Shown here: one piece after another, positions 34,929 through 43,369 of the stretch
Layout: each line of letters starts with the position of its first letter
Numbering within the stretch: position 1 is the first letter of the stretch
DNA from: JACVRW01 sp963812915
GTDB taxonomy: Bacteria; Actinomycetota; Thermoleophilia; Solirubrobacterales; Thermoleophilaceae
Direction of reading: 5' to 3'
NCBI GenBank assembly: GCA_963812915.1
Contig: CAWEXB010000005.1
Location: 83,768 to 147,767, forward strand
Length of the DNA stretch: 64,000 nucleotides
Notes under the pieces: generated by a model
The model's input: only the letters and a program-made list of their open reading frames with translations
What the model was told of the DNA's origin: nothing
The model's database searches: none
Position numbers and translations under genes: made by a program

Positions 34929-36473
34929 GTGCGTACACGGGCGATAGCGCTGCTGGTCGCGGTACTTGCGGTCGGCGGTTGCAGCGGAGACGACGAAGGA
35001 TCGCCGCCGCGCGCGATCGCCCGCCCGCCCGTCGTAGTCCTCGTCTTCGATGAGTTTCCGGCCGACGACCTGCTTCGGCCCGACGGGCGCATCGACGCGG
35101 AGCGGTTCCCGAACTTCGCCGCGCTGGCACGGATCTCGACCTGGTTCCCGAACGCCAACACCGTCTACGACTCGACCTTCGCATCGGTGCCCGCGATCCT
35201 CGACGCCCGCCTGCCCCGACCGCGCACGGCCGCGGACGTGCGCAGCCACCAGCCGAGCGTGTTCCACCTGATGGACGGGCTCGGCTACGACGTCATCAAG
35301 GTCGAGTCATCCACCGCGGTCTGCCCGCCGCGGATCTGCATCGGGGCACGCGCGCGCCGGCCTAGCGTGCTCGACCGCCTGGCCGGGAGCGGTCGGCCGG
35401 CCCGGCTCCATCGTTGGATAGGAGCGATCCGCAGGCGCGCCCGGCCGACCTTCTACTTCCACCACGCGCTGCTGCCGCACGAGCCCTGGATCTACCTGCC
35501 CTCCGGCCGCCGCAGCCGTCCGACGGGGAAAGATCCGATCCCGGGCATGAACCGCTGGGTCGGCTTCCACGATCCGCGGCTCACCGAGCACAACCACATG
35601 CGCCATCTGCTGCAGGTGGGCTACACGGACCGGGAGCTTGGGCGGCTGCTGCGCCGGCTGCGGCGCACGGGACTGCTCGAGCGCTCCCTGCTCGTCGTGA
35701 CCGCCGACCACGGCTACTCGTTCGACGTCGGAGTGCTCAGTCGCCGCAAGGTGAGCGAGACGACCGTCGAGGAGATCGCGCCCGTTCCCTTCTTCGTCAA
35801 GGCGCCCGGCCAACACGAGGGGGCGATCGACGAGAGCCTCGTGCGCACCGTCGACATCGTCCCGACCGTCGCCGATCTGATCGGTGTGCGCGTGCCCTGG
35901 CGCCACGACGGCCGCTCCGCCTTCTCCCCGGCTACGCGCGAGCGCAGCGAGGTCCGCATCCCCACTCGTGGCTTCGACCGCGTCATACGGATCGGGCGCG
36001 AGGAGCTCGCCGAGCGGCGGCGGAAGATCCGCCTGGCCCGCGCGCGCACCTTCGGCACCGGCGCTCAGAGCCGGCTCTCCTTCGGCGACCCATGGGCGAG
36101 CGTCTACCGGGTGGGGCCGGGCCGCGAGCTGCTCGGCCGCCGCCTCGAGGGGCTGCGGGTGAGCGACCGCGGCGAAGTCCGGGCGACGGTGGCGAATGCC
36201 GGCCTCGTGCGTCACGTGACGCCGGGCGACGAGCTCATTCCGACCCGCGTGACGGGAACGCTCGGCCGCGGGCGGCCCGGCGTTCTGCGAGACCTGGCCG
36301 TCGCGGTGAACGGGCGCATCCGCGCGGTCGGGCGCAGCTTCCGCCTGCGATTCAGGCCCAACGAGTACTTCTCGTTCGTCGTGCCGGAGGACTCGCTGCG
36401 CCCGGGGAGGAACGTGGTGGAGGTGCTGGAGGTGGAGCCCGGCGGGCGGCTCGTGCGGCTGGCTAGTACCTGA
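34929..36473 (+). CDS. Sulfatase-like lipoprotein (alkaline-phosphatase superfamily)
   Basis: The 514-aa protein starts at GTG 34929 and has a lipoprotein signal ending LAVGGC. VVVLVFDEFPADDLL supplies the first metal Asp, NTVYDSTFASVPAIL the nucleophile region, TADHGYSFDVGV the second metal site and VPFFVKAPGQ the late His/Lys region. The C-terminal 120 residues are beta-rich (LAVAVNGRIRAVGRSF, EYFSFVVPEDSL). It is about half identical to the preceding gene by eye, a tandem duplication. Likely extracytoplasmic; the substrate (sulfate ester or phospho-glycerol/ethanolamine) is unknown. Confidence 0.8.
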   Translation: MRTRAIALLVAVLAVGGCSGDDEGSPPRAIARPPVVVLVFDEFPADDLLRPDGRIDAERFPNFAALARISTWFPNANTVYDSTFASVPAILDARLPRPRTAADVRSHQPSVFHLMDGLGYDVIKVESSTAVCPPRICIGARARRPSVLDRLAGSGRPARLHRWIGAIRRRARPTFYFHHALLPHEPWIYLPSGRRSRPTGKDPIPGMNRWVGFHDPRLTEHNHMRHLLQVGYTDRELGRLLRRLRRTGLLERSLLVVTADHGYSFDVGVLSRRKVSETTVEEIAPVPFFVKAPGQHEGAIDESLVRTVDIVPTVADLIGVRVPWRHDGRSAFSPATRERSEVRIPTRGFDRVIRIGREELAERRRKIRLARARTFGTGAQSRLSFGDPWASVYRVGPGRELLGRRLEGLRVSDRGEVRATVANAGLVRHVTPGDELIPTRVTGTLGRGRPGVLRDLAVAVNGRIRAVGRSFRLRFRPNEYFSFVVPEDSLRPGRNVVEVLEVEPGGRLVRLAST

Positions 36474-37077
36474 AGGCCGAGTTTGGCTCGGCGCTTCGGT
36501 CGCGCTGCACCCGGGCCGGCTCGCGGCCCGTGTCGACGAAGGCGCAGAAGTGGTGGCGACGATCGTCACGCGCGATACAGGTGCGGAAGTAATCCTCGCG
36601 CAGGCGGATTGTGTTGGCGGTCTCGAGGTTTCGCATGAGCTCCTCGTCGCCGGTCGCCAGCACGAAGGCGCGAAACGCCTCGGCATTTCGCTCGGTGTCC
36701 TCGGTCTCCGACACCACGGTGGGGCGCGCGGCGAGACCCGCGGCCAGCACGCCTACCACGCCGGCCACGAGCAGCCCCGTGCCGACGCGGTCCGAGAGCA
36801 CCTCGAGCTGGGCTCTCGGCGGGGCGCCCGGTTCGGCCGCCGTCGTGCGCGCCCACATCCGCCGAGCGAGCCAGGGCGCCACGACCCCGACCAGGAAGAG
36901 GTTGCCGAAGGTGGCGAGCAGAATGCCCGGGATCAGATCCACACCCGTACCCACCGGCGGCAGCAAGTGGAGGATCAGCCCATCCAGCAGGGTGACCGCG
37001 ATGAAGGACGGCCACATCCACGCTCCGCGCAACCGCCAGCGGATCCGTGCAGGCCAGAAGCGCTCCTGGCTCCTCAC
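36463..37077 (-). CDS. Small membrane protein with periplasmic C-terminal domain, unknown function
   Basis: Starting at GTG 37077 the product is 204 aa with three hydrophobic segments (PSFIAVTLLDGLILHLLPP, LIPGILLATFGNLFLVGVV, VGTGLLVAGVVGVLAAGLA). About 85 residues follow with FRTCIARDD-RRHHFCAFVDT, whose two Cys may form a disulfide. It overlaps the end of the sulfatase-like gene by 11 bp in the opposite orientation and is divergent from lipB. I do not recognise the family. Confidence 0.7.
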   Translation of the reverse strand: MRSQERFWPARIRWRLRGAWMWPSFIAVTLLDGLILHLLPPVGTGVDLIPGILLATFGNLFLVGVVAPWLARRMWARTTAAEPGAPPRAQLEVLSDRVGTGLLVAGVVGVLAAGLAARPTVVSETEDTERNAEAFRAFVLATGDEELMRNLETANTIRLREDYFRTCIARDDRRHHFCAFVDTGREPARVQRDRSAEPNSAFRY

Positions 37078-37106
37078 CCGCTTGAGAGTAGCCCGGCCGC
37101 GCCGGG

Positions 37107-37112
37107 TAGCCT
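37107..37112 (+). promoter_or_regulatory. -10 box TAGCCT before lipB
   Basis: TAGCCT ends 7 nt before GTG 37120. TTGAGA at 37082-37087 is a possible -35 box 19 bp upstream. No ribosome site intervenes, so lipB is probably leaderless. Confidence 0.5.
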
Positions 37113-37119
37113 TGTCCAG

Positions 37120-37800
37120 GTGGCAGATCTGTGGGTGGCACAGCTCGGGACGATCGCGTACGAGGAGGGCGTCGACCTCCAGGAGCGCGTGCGCGAGCGC
37201 CGGCAGGCCGAGGAGATTCCGGACGCTTTGCTGGTGCTGGAGCACCCCCCCGTCTACACGAAGGGGAAGCGGACCACTCCGGCCGACCTGCCGATGGGCG
37301 AGGAGTGGTACCGCGCCCAGGGGATCGACGTCTGCGACACCGACCGGGGCGGTCGCGTGACCTACCACGGGCCGGGCCAGCTGGTGGCCTACCCGATCAT
37401 GGCGATCGAGCGCGTGGCCGACTTCGTGCACACCATGGAGAGCGCGATCGTGGCCGCGCTCGCCGACGAGGGAATCGAGGCGCGGGTGCGGGGCGCTCCC
37501 TTCACGGGCGTCTGGGCCGGCGACTCCAAGATCGCCTCGATCGGCGTGCGCGTTTCCGGCGGCGTGACCACGCACGGGCTGGCCGTGAACGTGGACAACG
37601 ACCTCCAGCCATTCGAGTGGATCGTGCCCTGCGGCATCGACCACGTGCGCATGACCTCGGTCTCGCGGGAGACCGGGCGGGTGGGGTCGTTGCCGTGCTT
37701 CCGTCGGCGAATGGCGCACCGCTTCGCCGAGGCGTTCGGCCGGCGGCAGCGCTTGGTCACGGAGCGTCGGCTCGTGGCGCGGGAGGTCGTAGCGGCGTGA
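37120..37800 (+). CDS. lipB: Octanoyltransferase (lipoyl(octanoyl)-ACP:protein N-octanoyltransferase)
   Basis: The 226-aa enzyme moves octanoate from acyl-carrier protein to the lipoyl-domain lysine of E2-type proteins. It has LEHPPVYTKGKR, RGGRVTYHGPGQLVAYP, the acyl-site lysine in WAGDSKIASIGV and the nucleophilic Cys in IVPCGIDHVRMTS. GTG 37120 gives the normal N-terminus. The stop overlaps the lipA start (GTGA), so the two steps of lipoylation are coupled. Confidence 0.93.
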   Translation: MADLWVAQLGTIAYEEGVDLQERVRERRQAEEIPDALLVLEHPPVYTKGKRTTPADLPMGEEWYRAQGIDVCDTDRGGRVTYHGPGQLVAYPIMAIERVADFVHTMESAIVAALADEGIEARVRGAPFTGVWAGDSKIASIGVRVSGGVTTHGLAVNVDNDLQPFEWIVPCGIDHVRMTSVSRETGRVGSLPCFRRRMAHRFAEAFGRRQRLVTERRLVAREVVAA

Positions 37801-38729
37801 GCACTCGTTCCCGAGCAAACCCGGGCGGGGCGCGCGTCCTCGATATGGGGGAGGTACGCCCCTTCCGCGACCGCAAGCCGGCCTGGTTCAAGCGGCCGGC
37901 GCCCGGCGGTCCCCGCTACCGCGAGCTGCGCGGCATGATCGAGGGCGAGGGACTCCACACCGTCTGCCAGGAGGCCGCCTGCCCGAACATCGGCGAGTGC
38001 TGGGAGCGCGGCACCGCCACCTTCATGATGCTGGGCGACACGTGCACCCGCCGCTGCGGGTTCTGCAACGTCAAGACGGGCAAGCCCACCCACAACGATC
38101 CGCTCGAGCCGCTGCGCGTGGCGCAGTCCGTGAAGCAGATGGGCCTGCGCCACGCGGTCATCACGAGCGTCGACCGCGACGACCTGCCGGACCTCGGCGC
38201 AACGGCCTTCGTGGGCGTCATCCGCTCGATCCGGCGCCTGGCGCCGGCCTGCAAGGTCGAGGTTCTCACCCCGGACTTCCGTGGCGAGGAAATGCCGCTC
38301 GCGCGCGTTATCGCGGAGCGGCCGGACGTGTTCAACCACAACGTCGAGACCGTCCCGCGGCTCTACCCGAAGGCGCGGCGCGGCTCGAAGTTCCTGCGCT
38401 CCTGCCGCGTCCTCGCGGGCGCGAAGGAGATGGGCGGCGACGCGGTGGTCACGAAGTCCGGTCTCATGACCGGGCTCGGAGAGACCAAGGAGGAGCTGCT
38501 CGAGGCATTCGGGCTGCTGCGCGAGCACGGCGTGCAGGTCCTCACCGTGGGCCAGTATCTGCGCCCCACAAGGGACCACCTGCCCGTGGTTCGCTACTGG
38601 CACCCGGACGAGTTCGCCGAGCTGGAGCGCGAGGCTTACGCCCTGGGCTTCGAGTCGGTGGCGGCCGGGCCGCTGGTGCGCTCGAGCTACCACGCCGAGG
38701 AGACGCTCGCGCAGGCCGCCGCCCAGTGA
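37797..38729 (+). CDS. lipA: Lipoyl synthase (radical SAM)
   Basis: The 310-aa radical-SAM enzyme inserts two sulfurs into octanoyl-E2. The auxiliary cluster is CQEAACPNIGEC (CxxxxCxxxxxC), the SAM cluster CTRRCGFCNVKTG (CxxxCxxC) and the C-terminal cluster ligand RSSYHAEE. GTG 37797 overlaps the lipB stop by 3 bases. The intact motifs show an active enzyme that would mature the E2 at 15910. Confidence 0.95.
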   Translation: MSTRSRANPGGARVLDMGEVRPFRDRKPAWFKRPAPGGPRYRELRGMIEGEGLHTVCQEAACPNIGECWERGTATFMMLGDTCTRRCGFCNVKTGKPTHNDPLEPLRVAQSVKQMGLRHAVITSVDRDDLPDLGATAFVGVIRSIRRLAPACKVEVLTPDFRGEEMPLARVIAERPDVFNHNVETVPRLYPKARRGSKFLRSCRVLAGAKEMGGDAVVTKSGLMTGLGETKEELLEAFGLLREHGVQVLTVGQYLRPTRDHLPVVRYWHPDEFAELEREAYALGFESVAAGPLVRSSYHAEETLAQAAAQ

Positions 38730-39703
38730 GGGCGGTGCGCCGCGGGGTCATCGCCGCCGGCGTCGCGCTCCTTGCCGGAGGGACGGCGGTCGTGCTGGCG
38801 AGCACCGCCGCCGAAGACGCCCGCACCGACCGCTGGACCGCCCTCGCTCCGGCGCCACTCGAGCGAACCGAGGTGGCCGCTGCGCGGATCGGTCGCTTCA
38901 TCTACGTCGTCGGCGGCTTCGAGCGCGCGAGCGGTCGGTCCACGGGGGCGGTCGAGCGCTACGACATCCGGCGCGATCGCTGGCGGCGCGTCCGGTCGAT
39001 TCCGGTGTCGCTCGACCATGCGACGGCCGCGGCCTACCGCGGGCGACTGTACGTTCACGGCGGCTACACCGCCGGCCTCTCGCGGCCAACAAACGCCTTG
39101 CTCGAGTACAACCCCGAGCGGGATCGCTGGCGGCGGCTGCAGCCCGCCCCGACCCCGCGTGCGGCCCACGCGGTCGCCGTCATCGGGCAGCGCCTGTACG
39201 CCGCCGGCGGCGCGAACGACTCGGGCTCGCTCAGGTCGCTCGAGATCTACGACTTCCGCCGCCGGCGCTGGCTGAGCGGGCCGAGCTTCCCCGGCGCGGC
39301 GCGCAACCACACCACCGGCGTGGCGTCCGGCGGGCGGTTCTATGTCCTGGCGGGCCGCGACTCGGCCAACTTCACGCTCGCCGAGCGCTACGACCCGCGC
39401 CGGCGCGCGTGGGAGCGGCTTCCCGACTTGCGCACGCCTCGCGGTGGGATCGCCTCGGCCAGGCTGCGCGACGGCCGAATCGTCGTCTTCGGCGGCGAGA
39501 ACCTGGGCCCCGGCGGAACCACGATTCGCGAAGTCGAGCTGTTTGACCCACGCCGGCGCCGCTGGCAGCGCCTGCCGGACATGCGCACGCCGCGCCACGG
39601 TCTTGGCGGCGTCGCGCTGGGCAACCGCGTGTACGCGATCGAGGGCGGGGTTGATCCCGGGCTCTCGTTCTCGAGCGCGATCGAGGTGCTCGACGTCCGC
39701 TAG
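38726..39703 (+). CDS. Exported Kelch-repeat beta-propeller protein
   Basis: GTG 38726 overlaps the lipA stop (GTGA). The 325-aa protein begins with a signal/anchor (RRGVIAAGVALLAGGTAVVLA). About six Kelch blades follow, each with a GG doublet and spaced Tyr/Trp: FIYVVGGFE, RLYVHGGYT, RLYAAGGAN, RFYVLAGRD, RIVVFGGEN, RVYAIEGG, with RWRRL-type endings. It is probably an extracytoplasmic binding protein. Its position behind lipB-lipA looks incidental. Confidence 0.85.
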   Translation: MRAVRRGVIAAGVALLAGGTAVVLASTAAEDARTDRWTALAPAPLERTEVAAARIGRFIYVVGGFERASGRSTGAVERYDIRRDRWRRVRSIPVSLDHATAAAYRGRLYVHGGYTAGLSRPTNALLEYNPERDRWRRLQPAPTPRAAHAVAVIGQRLYAAGGANDSGSLRSLEIYDFRRRRWLSGPSFPGAARNHTTGVASGGRFYVLAGRDSANFTLAERYDPRRRAWERLPDLRTPRGGIASARLRDGRIVVFGGENLGPGGTTIREVELFDPRRRRWQRLPDMRTPRHGLGGVALGNRVYAIEGGVDPGLSFSSAIEVLDVR

Positions 39704-39879
39704 CGGGGCAGGTGGGGCGCGAGACGTTCTGCAACCGTGCCGTCGGCGCGCGCTGCGACGATGGTCGGCACGACCGCGACGCCATATCTGCCCCGAATCT
39801 CGCAGCCGACGCGGAGTCCCGTGATCGCGTCGAGCTCGTCACTCCGGCGGCTCGGCCTACCCGTCAAGGCATCCGCCAT
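39700..39879 (-). CDS. Small thioredoxin-fold-like protein or remnant
   Basis: A 59-codon frame from the ATG at 39879 contains GVAVVPTIVAARADGTVAE, which resembles the cis-proline strand of thioredoxin-like proteins. No CxxC motif is present (a single CEIRG Cys), and the length covers only half a fold. Its stop shares the CTAG palindrome with the Kelch gene stop. It may be a real small gene or a fragment; the opposite strand shows no better frame. Confidence 0.35.
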   Translation of the reverse strand: MADALTGRPSRRSDELDAITGLRVGCEIRGRYGVAVVPTIVAARADGTVAERLAPHLPR

Positions 39880-39896
39880 CATGGCTCTCGGGTCCC

Positions 39897-40676
39897 GTGT
39901 TCCCGCTGAAGGACGACATCCCAAGCCGCCGCTTCCCGGTCCTCACGGTGGCGATCATCGCGGCCTGCGTGGTCGTCTACTTCGTGTTCGAGCAAGGGCT
40001 GTGGAGCCTCGGCGAGACCGGCAACGAGCGGGTCATCGAGTACGGAGCGATTCCCTACGAGATCACGCATCCGGGCGACGAGTGCGCTGTGGCCTCCGAC
40101 GGCGTAGTGCGGTGCGAGGGCCAGCCCGAGGTCGGCGGCTCCCAGGCGCCCGATCAGGCGCCCTGGTGGGTGACCGTCTTCAGCTCCATGTTCATGCACG
40201 GCAGCCTGCTCCACCTTGGCGGGAACATGCTCTTCCTCTGGATCTTCGGCAACAACATCGAGGACTCGATGAGCCGCTGGCGCTTCGCCGCCTTCTATCT
40301 GCTCGGCGGAATCGTGGCCCTGCTGGCGCAGGTTCTGATGGATACAGACTCGACCATTCCCACCGTCGGCGCCAGCGGTGCCATCGCGGCCGTACTTGGC
40401 GGTTACGCGATCCTCTATCCGCGCGCCCGGGTGATCACGCTCATCTTCTTCATCATCATCTTCACGGTCGTCGAGCTGCCCGCCCTGGTGGTGCTGGGGC
40501 TGTGGTTCCTGCTGCAGCTGCTTCCGGCCTTCAGCCAACCGGTGATGGACGGTGGCGGCGGAGTTGCCTACTTCGCCCATATCGGTGGCTTCGTCTTCGG
40601 CCTGCTCCTGATCAAGGCGTTCGCCAACCGCGTGCACGAGGACTACGACTCGCAGCGCCGGATCCCCGTCTACTGA
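39897..40676 (+). CDS. Rhomboid-family intramembrane serine protease
   Basis: The 259-aa membrane protein from GTG 39897 has seven hydrophobic segments. The active site is the Ser in VGASGAIAAVLGGY with the His in YFAHIGGFVFGLLL; the L1-loop and oxyanion region MHGSLLHLGGNMLFLWIFGNN is intact. It cleaves transmembrane substrates; no target is evident. The stop overlaps the next start (TGATG), and the following cell-wall gene may be co-expressed. Confidence 0.92.
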   Translation: MFPLKDDIPSRRFPVLTVAIIAACVVVYFVFEQGLWSLGETGNERVIEYGAIPYEITHPGDECAVASDGVVRCEGQPEVGGSQAPDQAPWWVTVFSSMFMHGSLLHLGGNMLFLWIFGNNIEDSMSRWRFAAFYLLGGIVALLAQVLMDTDSTIPTVGASGAIAAVLGGYAILYPRARVITLIFFIIIFTVVELPALVVLGLWFLLQLLPAFSQPVMDGGGGVAYFAHIGGFVFGLLLIKAFANRVHEDYDSQRRIPVY

Positions 40677-40855
40677 TGGCGCGTACGGTGGCGCTGATCG
40701 GCAGCCTCGCGTTCATCTGCCTGCTCGCCGCCTTGACGATCTCGGTGGCGGTCGATGAAGGTGTGGACATCCTCGTGATCGTGTCGCTGATCGTGATCGC
40801 GCTGCTCGGCTTCGGGGTGCTGGGCGCGCTAGCCTCGGCGCCGCCCGATGAGTAG
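40676..40855 (+). CDS. Small two-helix membrane protein
   Basis: The 59-aa protein starts at ATG 40676 inside the rhomboid stop codon and ends 8 bp into the carboxypeptidase gene. It consists of two hydrophobic helices (VALIGSLAFICLLAALTIS and ILVIVSLIVIALLGFGVLG) joined by a short acidic turn. The double overlap makes a real, translationally coupled gene likely. Function unknown. Confidence 0.65.
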   Translation: MARTVALIGSLAFICLLAALTISVAVDEGVDILVIVSLIVIALLGFGVLGALASAPPDE

Positions 40856-41921
40856 ACCGGGACCTCCTCCCCTGCCGGGCCGCGACGCCGCGCCCGGATC
40901 CCGTCGCGGCGTGCTCTCGCGTGGACGCCGGCGGCGCCGCCGGCGCTCGCGAACGGGCGCGGTCGTCCTCGCCCTGCTGCTCGCTCCCGTCGTGGTGGCG
41001 GCGGCCGCCTACCTGTCGTTCGGGGTCGGGGACGGCTCCTCCGCGACCTCGGCGGCGCCGCTGGCAGCCGGCTCGCCGCCGGTGCCCCCGGAGCCGGTCG
41101 AGACGCCCGAGCCCGCCCAGTCCGTGGGGACCGCTCCCGTCCGGAACGTTTCGCTCGACGGCGTCGACGCCTTCCACGTCGACCTCCGTCGGCCTCCTCG
41201 AGCCGGACTCGTCTTCGACGTCGGGACCGGCGAGGTCCTCTGGCGGCGCCACCCGCTGGCGGCGGTTCCGATGGCGAGCCTCACGAAGATCATGACCGCG
41301 CTGATGGTGGTCAACCGGACCCGGCCAAACGCTCCCGTCCGTATAACCCGCGCCGCGCTCCACTACAGCGGCCAGGCGGTTGGCCTGCTTCCCCGCGGCA
41401 AGCGGGTCCGGCTCGAAACGCTGCTCAACGGACTCCTGCTCGTGTCAGGCAACGACGCGGCGATCGCACTGGCCGTGCACGTGTCCGGCAGCGAGCGGCG
41501 CTTCGTGCGGGAGATGAACAGCCGCGCCCGCGCGTGGGGGCTCGACTGCACCCACTTCGCCTCCGCGCACGGGCTCGAGGACGGCAACCGCTCCTGCGCT
41601 CGCGACCTCGCGGTCCTGACCCGACTTGCGATGTCGAAGCCCCGCATCCGGCGGATCGTCCGTCGCCGGCAGGTTGCCTTCCGCTTCCCGATCAAGGGCG
41701 GGAAGCTGTACCTGACGGGCCACAACCCGCTGATGCGCCTGGGCTACCGCGGCGCCGTCGGCCTCAAGACTGGCTACACATCCGCCGCCGGGCGCTGCTT
41801 CGTGGGCGTGGCCCGCCGTCGCGGCCGCACCCTGGGCGTGGTTCTGCTTGGCTCGCGCGACCCCTCGAGGCACGCGCCGAAGTTGCTCGACGCGGCGTTC
41901 GCGCGGGTCCGGGCCGGCTGA
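40848..41921 (+). CDS. D-alanyl-D-alanine carboxypeptidase, peptidase family S11
   Basis: A 357-aa penicillin-binding-protein-like enzyme. After a very basic cytoplasmic N-terminus (RRRRRRRS) comes one membrane span (AVVLALLLAPVVVAAAAYL) and a Pro-rich linker. The active site has SLTK (SxxK), SGNDAA (SxN) and KTGYT (KTG). It trims D-Ala from peptidoglycan stem peptides. The C-terminal anchor domain of DacA-type enzymes is absent, so the N-terminal helix anchors it. It overlaps the preceding small gene. Confidence 0.9.
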   Translation: MSRPGPPPLPGRDAAPGSRRGVLSRGRRRRRRRSRTGAVVLALLLAPVVVAAAAYLSFGVGDGSSATSAAPLAAGSPPVPPEPVETPEPAQSVGTAPVRNVSLDGVDAFHVDLRRPPRAGLVFDVGTGEVLWRRHPLAAVPMASLTKIMTALMVVNRTRPNAPVRITRAALHYSGQAVGLLPRGKRVRLETLLNGLLLVSGNDAAIALAVHVSGSERRFVREMNSRARAWGLDCTHFASAHGLEDGNRSCARDLAVLTRLAMSKPRIRRIVRRRQVAFRFPIKGGKLYLTGHNPLMRLGYRGAVGLKTGYTSAAGRCFVGVARRRGRTLGVVLLGSRDPSRHAPKLLDAAFARVRAG

Positions 41922-41975
41922 GCCGCGTCCCTTGACGGCCCATCCAGCAGCAGGTAAGAACAGCTCCGCCACGCG

Positions 41976-42401
41976 ATGAGCTCCGCAACCGATCAGCTCG
42001 AGGCAACCATCGCCGCCTACAACGACGCGTGGAACGCCCACGACGTGGATCGGATCGCGTCGATGCACGCACCGGACATGGTCTTCGAGAACCACACAGC
42101 CGGGGAGCGAGCCGACGGCGTGGAGGCCCTGAAGCACATCGCGCGGATCTTCGAGTCCTGGCCCGACATCGCGTTCGAGACGCGCAGGCTCTACGTACGC
42201 GAGGACCTCGTGGTGCAGGAGTGGACCGCCACGGCCACGCACGTCAAGCCGATCACGCGCGGCGACATCGTCGCCGAGCCGTCCGGCAAGCGCATCGAGT
42301 GGAAGGGCATGGACGTGATCCCCTTCGAGCACGGCAAGGTCAAGCGCAAGGACGTCTACTCGGACTCGGTCTCGATTCTGCGTCAGGTGGGGCTGTTCTA
42401 G
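41976..42401 (+). CDS. NTF2-like/SnoaL-like protein
   Basis: The 141-aa protein has the NTF2 cone-barrel pattern: an N-terminal helix (AYNDAWNAHDVDRIASMHAPD), a middle LYVREDLVVQEWTATATH strand pair, and the final DVIPFEHGKVKRKDVYSDS sheet. Members include polyketide cyclases and many uncharacterised isomerase-like proteins. No operon partner is close enough to suggest a substrate. Confidence 0.8.
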   Translation: MSSATDQLEATIAAYNDAWNAHDVDRIASMHAPDMVFENHTAGERADGVEALKHIARIFESWPDIAFETRRLYVREDLVVQEWTATATHVKPITRGDIVAEPSGKRIEWKGMDVIPFEHGKVKRKDVYSDSVSILRQVGLF

Positions 42402-42410
42402 CGCGGGAGA

Positions 42411-42483
42411 TGGAGCCAGCCGGATTCGAACCGGCGGCCTCCGCCGTGCAAAGGCGGCGCTCTTCCAGCTGAGCTATGGCCCC
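42411..42483 (-). tRNA. tRNA-Ala (anticodon TGC)
   Basis: The 73-nt minus-strand cloverleaf has acceptor arms GGGGCCA/TGGCTCC (one G-T pair), D-arm GCTC, anticodon stem CCGCC/GGCGG with loop TTTGCAC, and T-arm GCCGG-TTCGAAT-CCGGC. CCA is not encoded. It lies 9 bp beyond the convergent NTF2-like gene. Confidence 0.95.
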
Positions 42484-42679
42484 TTGGTGCGTATGGTAGG
42501 CCGTGCGCGTGGACTAGATGGCTGTATATCGATCAGCGCGCCGGATCCCACGCACTTGGCCGTTCGGACTCGGGCTTAGACGGAGCGAGAGGAAGTTCCT
42601 CCCGGCACCCAGTTCGGCCGACGGCACATAGAAACAGCGGTCAGTGGCCGCGTCCGGCCGCTGAACCCACACCAAGCCT

Positions 42680-43369
42680 CTAGTCGAAGTCGAAATCGCG
42701 CGGCGGCTTCTGCTCGAACCAGAGCCGATCGTGCTCGGGGGTCTCCTCTAGGAAGTCGGGAGTGTCCTCGAGCACGTCGCCGGCCTCCTTCGATTCACCC
42801 TCGCGCTCCCCATCGACAGCGGCCTCGTCCTCGTCTGCCGCGGGACTGTCGCCACCGGGACCGCCCTCGACGGGATCGGACTCCCGCTCGAAGCGGCGGG
42901 ACTCCTCCGGCGCGTCCAAGCTGCGCTCCGGAGGAGGCTCGAACCGGTCGGCCTCGGGCTCGGCTGTTCGCTCGGGCGGCTCCGGATCCGGGAGCGGCTC
43001 GATCGGCTCGGCGGTGTGCGGCACGGCCGGTGCCGCCTCCTCGGGGAATGGCTCGGGTTCCGGCTCTTCCGCGCCAGGCCCCGGTTCGGGCTCCTCCGCG
43101 CCAGGCCGGGGCTGCTGTGAGGGCTCCTCCCCGTCGAAGGGAGCGAGCGCGGTCTCGGCCGCCGGCTCCGCCGTGTCCTCGGTAGCCGTCGCCGGCATCT
43201 CCGCAAGCGCCTCGCCGTCGCCCGACGCCTCGCCCTCCTCGGACGGAACCACTTCGCGACGCACAGGCCCGAGCGCCTCCTCCTCCTGGCGTCGAAGCTC
43301 TTCCTCCGGCGCCCCGTGCTCGCGCTTGAGCTCGAGATGCTCCCTGATGGCATCGTCGAGTACCCCCAT
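42680..43369 (-). CDS. Acidic, Pro/Glu-rich protein with conserved-looking ends
   Basis: The 229-aa product from ATG 43369 starts with an amphipathic helix (MGVLDDAIREHLELKREHGA) and ends HDRLWFEQKPPRDFDFD. Between them is a long disordered stretch of Glu, Pro and Ala with short repeats (GAEEPEPGP, GAEEPEPEP). Well-formed ends with a low-complexity middle suggest a real adaptor-like protein. GATAAT on the minus strand (43380-43385) lies 10 nt before the chosen ATG and supports this start over the in-frame ATG at 43381. Function unknown. Confidence 0.6.
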   Translation of the reverse strand: MGVLDDAIREHLELKREHGAPEEELRRQEEEALGPVRREVVPSEEGEASGDGEALAEMPATATEDTAEPAAETALAPFDGEEPSQQPRPGAEEPEPGPGAEEPEPEPFPEEAAPAVPHTAEPIEPLPDPEPPERTAEPEADRFEPPPERSLDAPEESRRFERESDPVEGGPGGDSPAADEDEAAVDGEREGESKEAGDVLEDTPDFLEETPEHDRLWFEQKPPRDFDFD

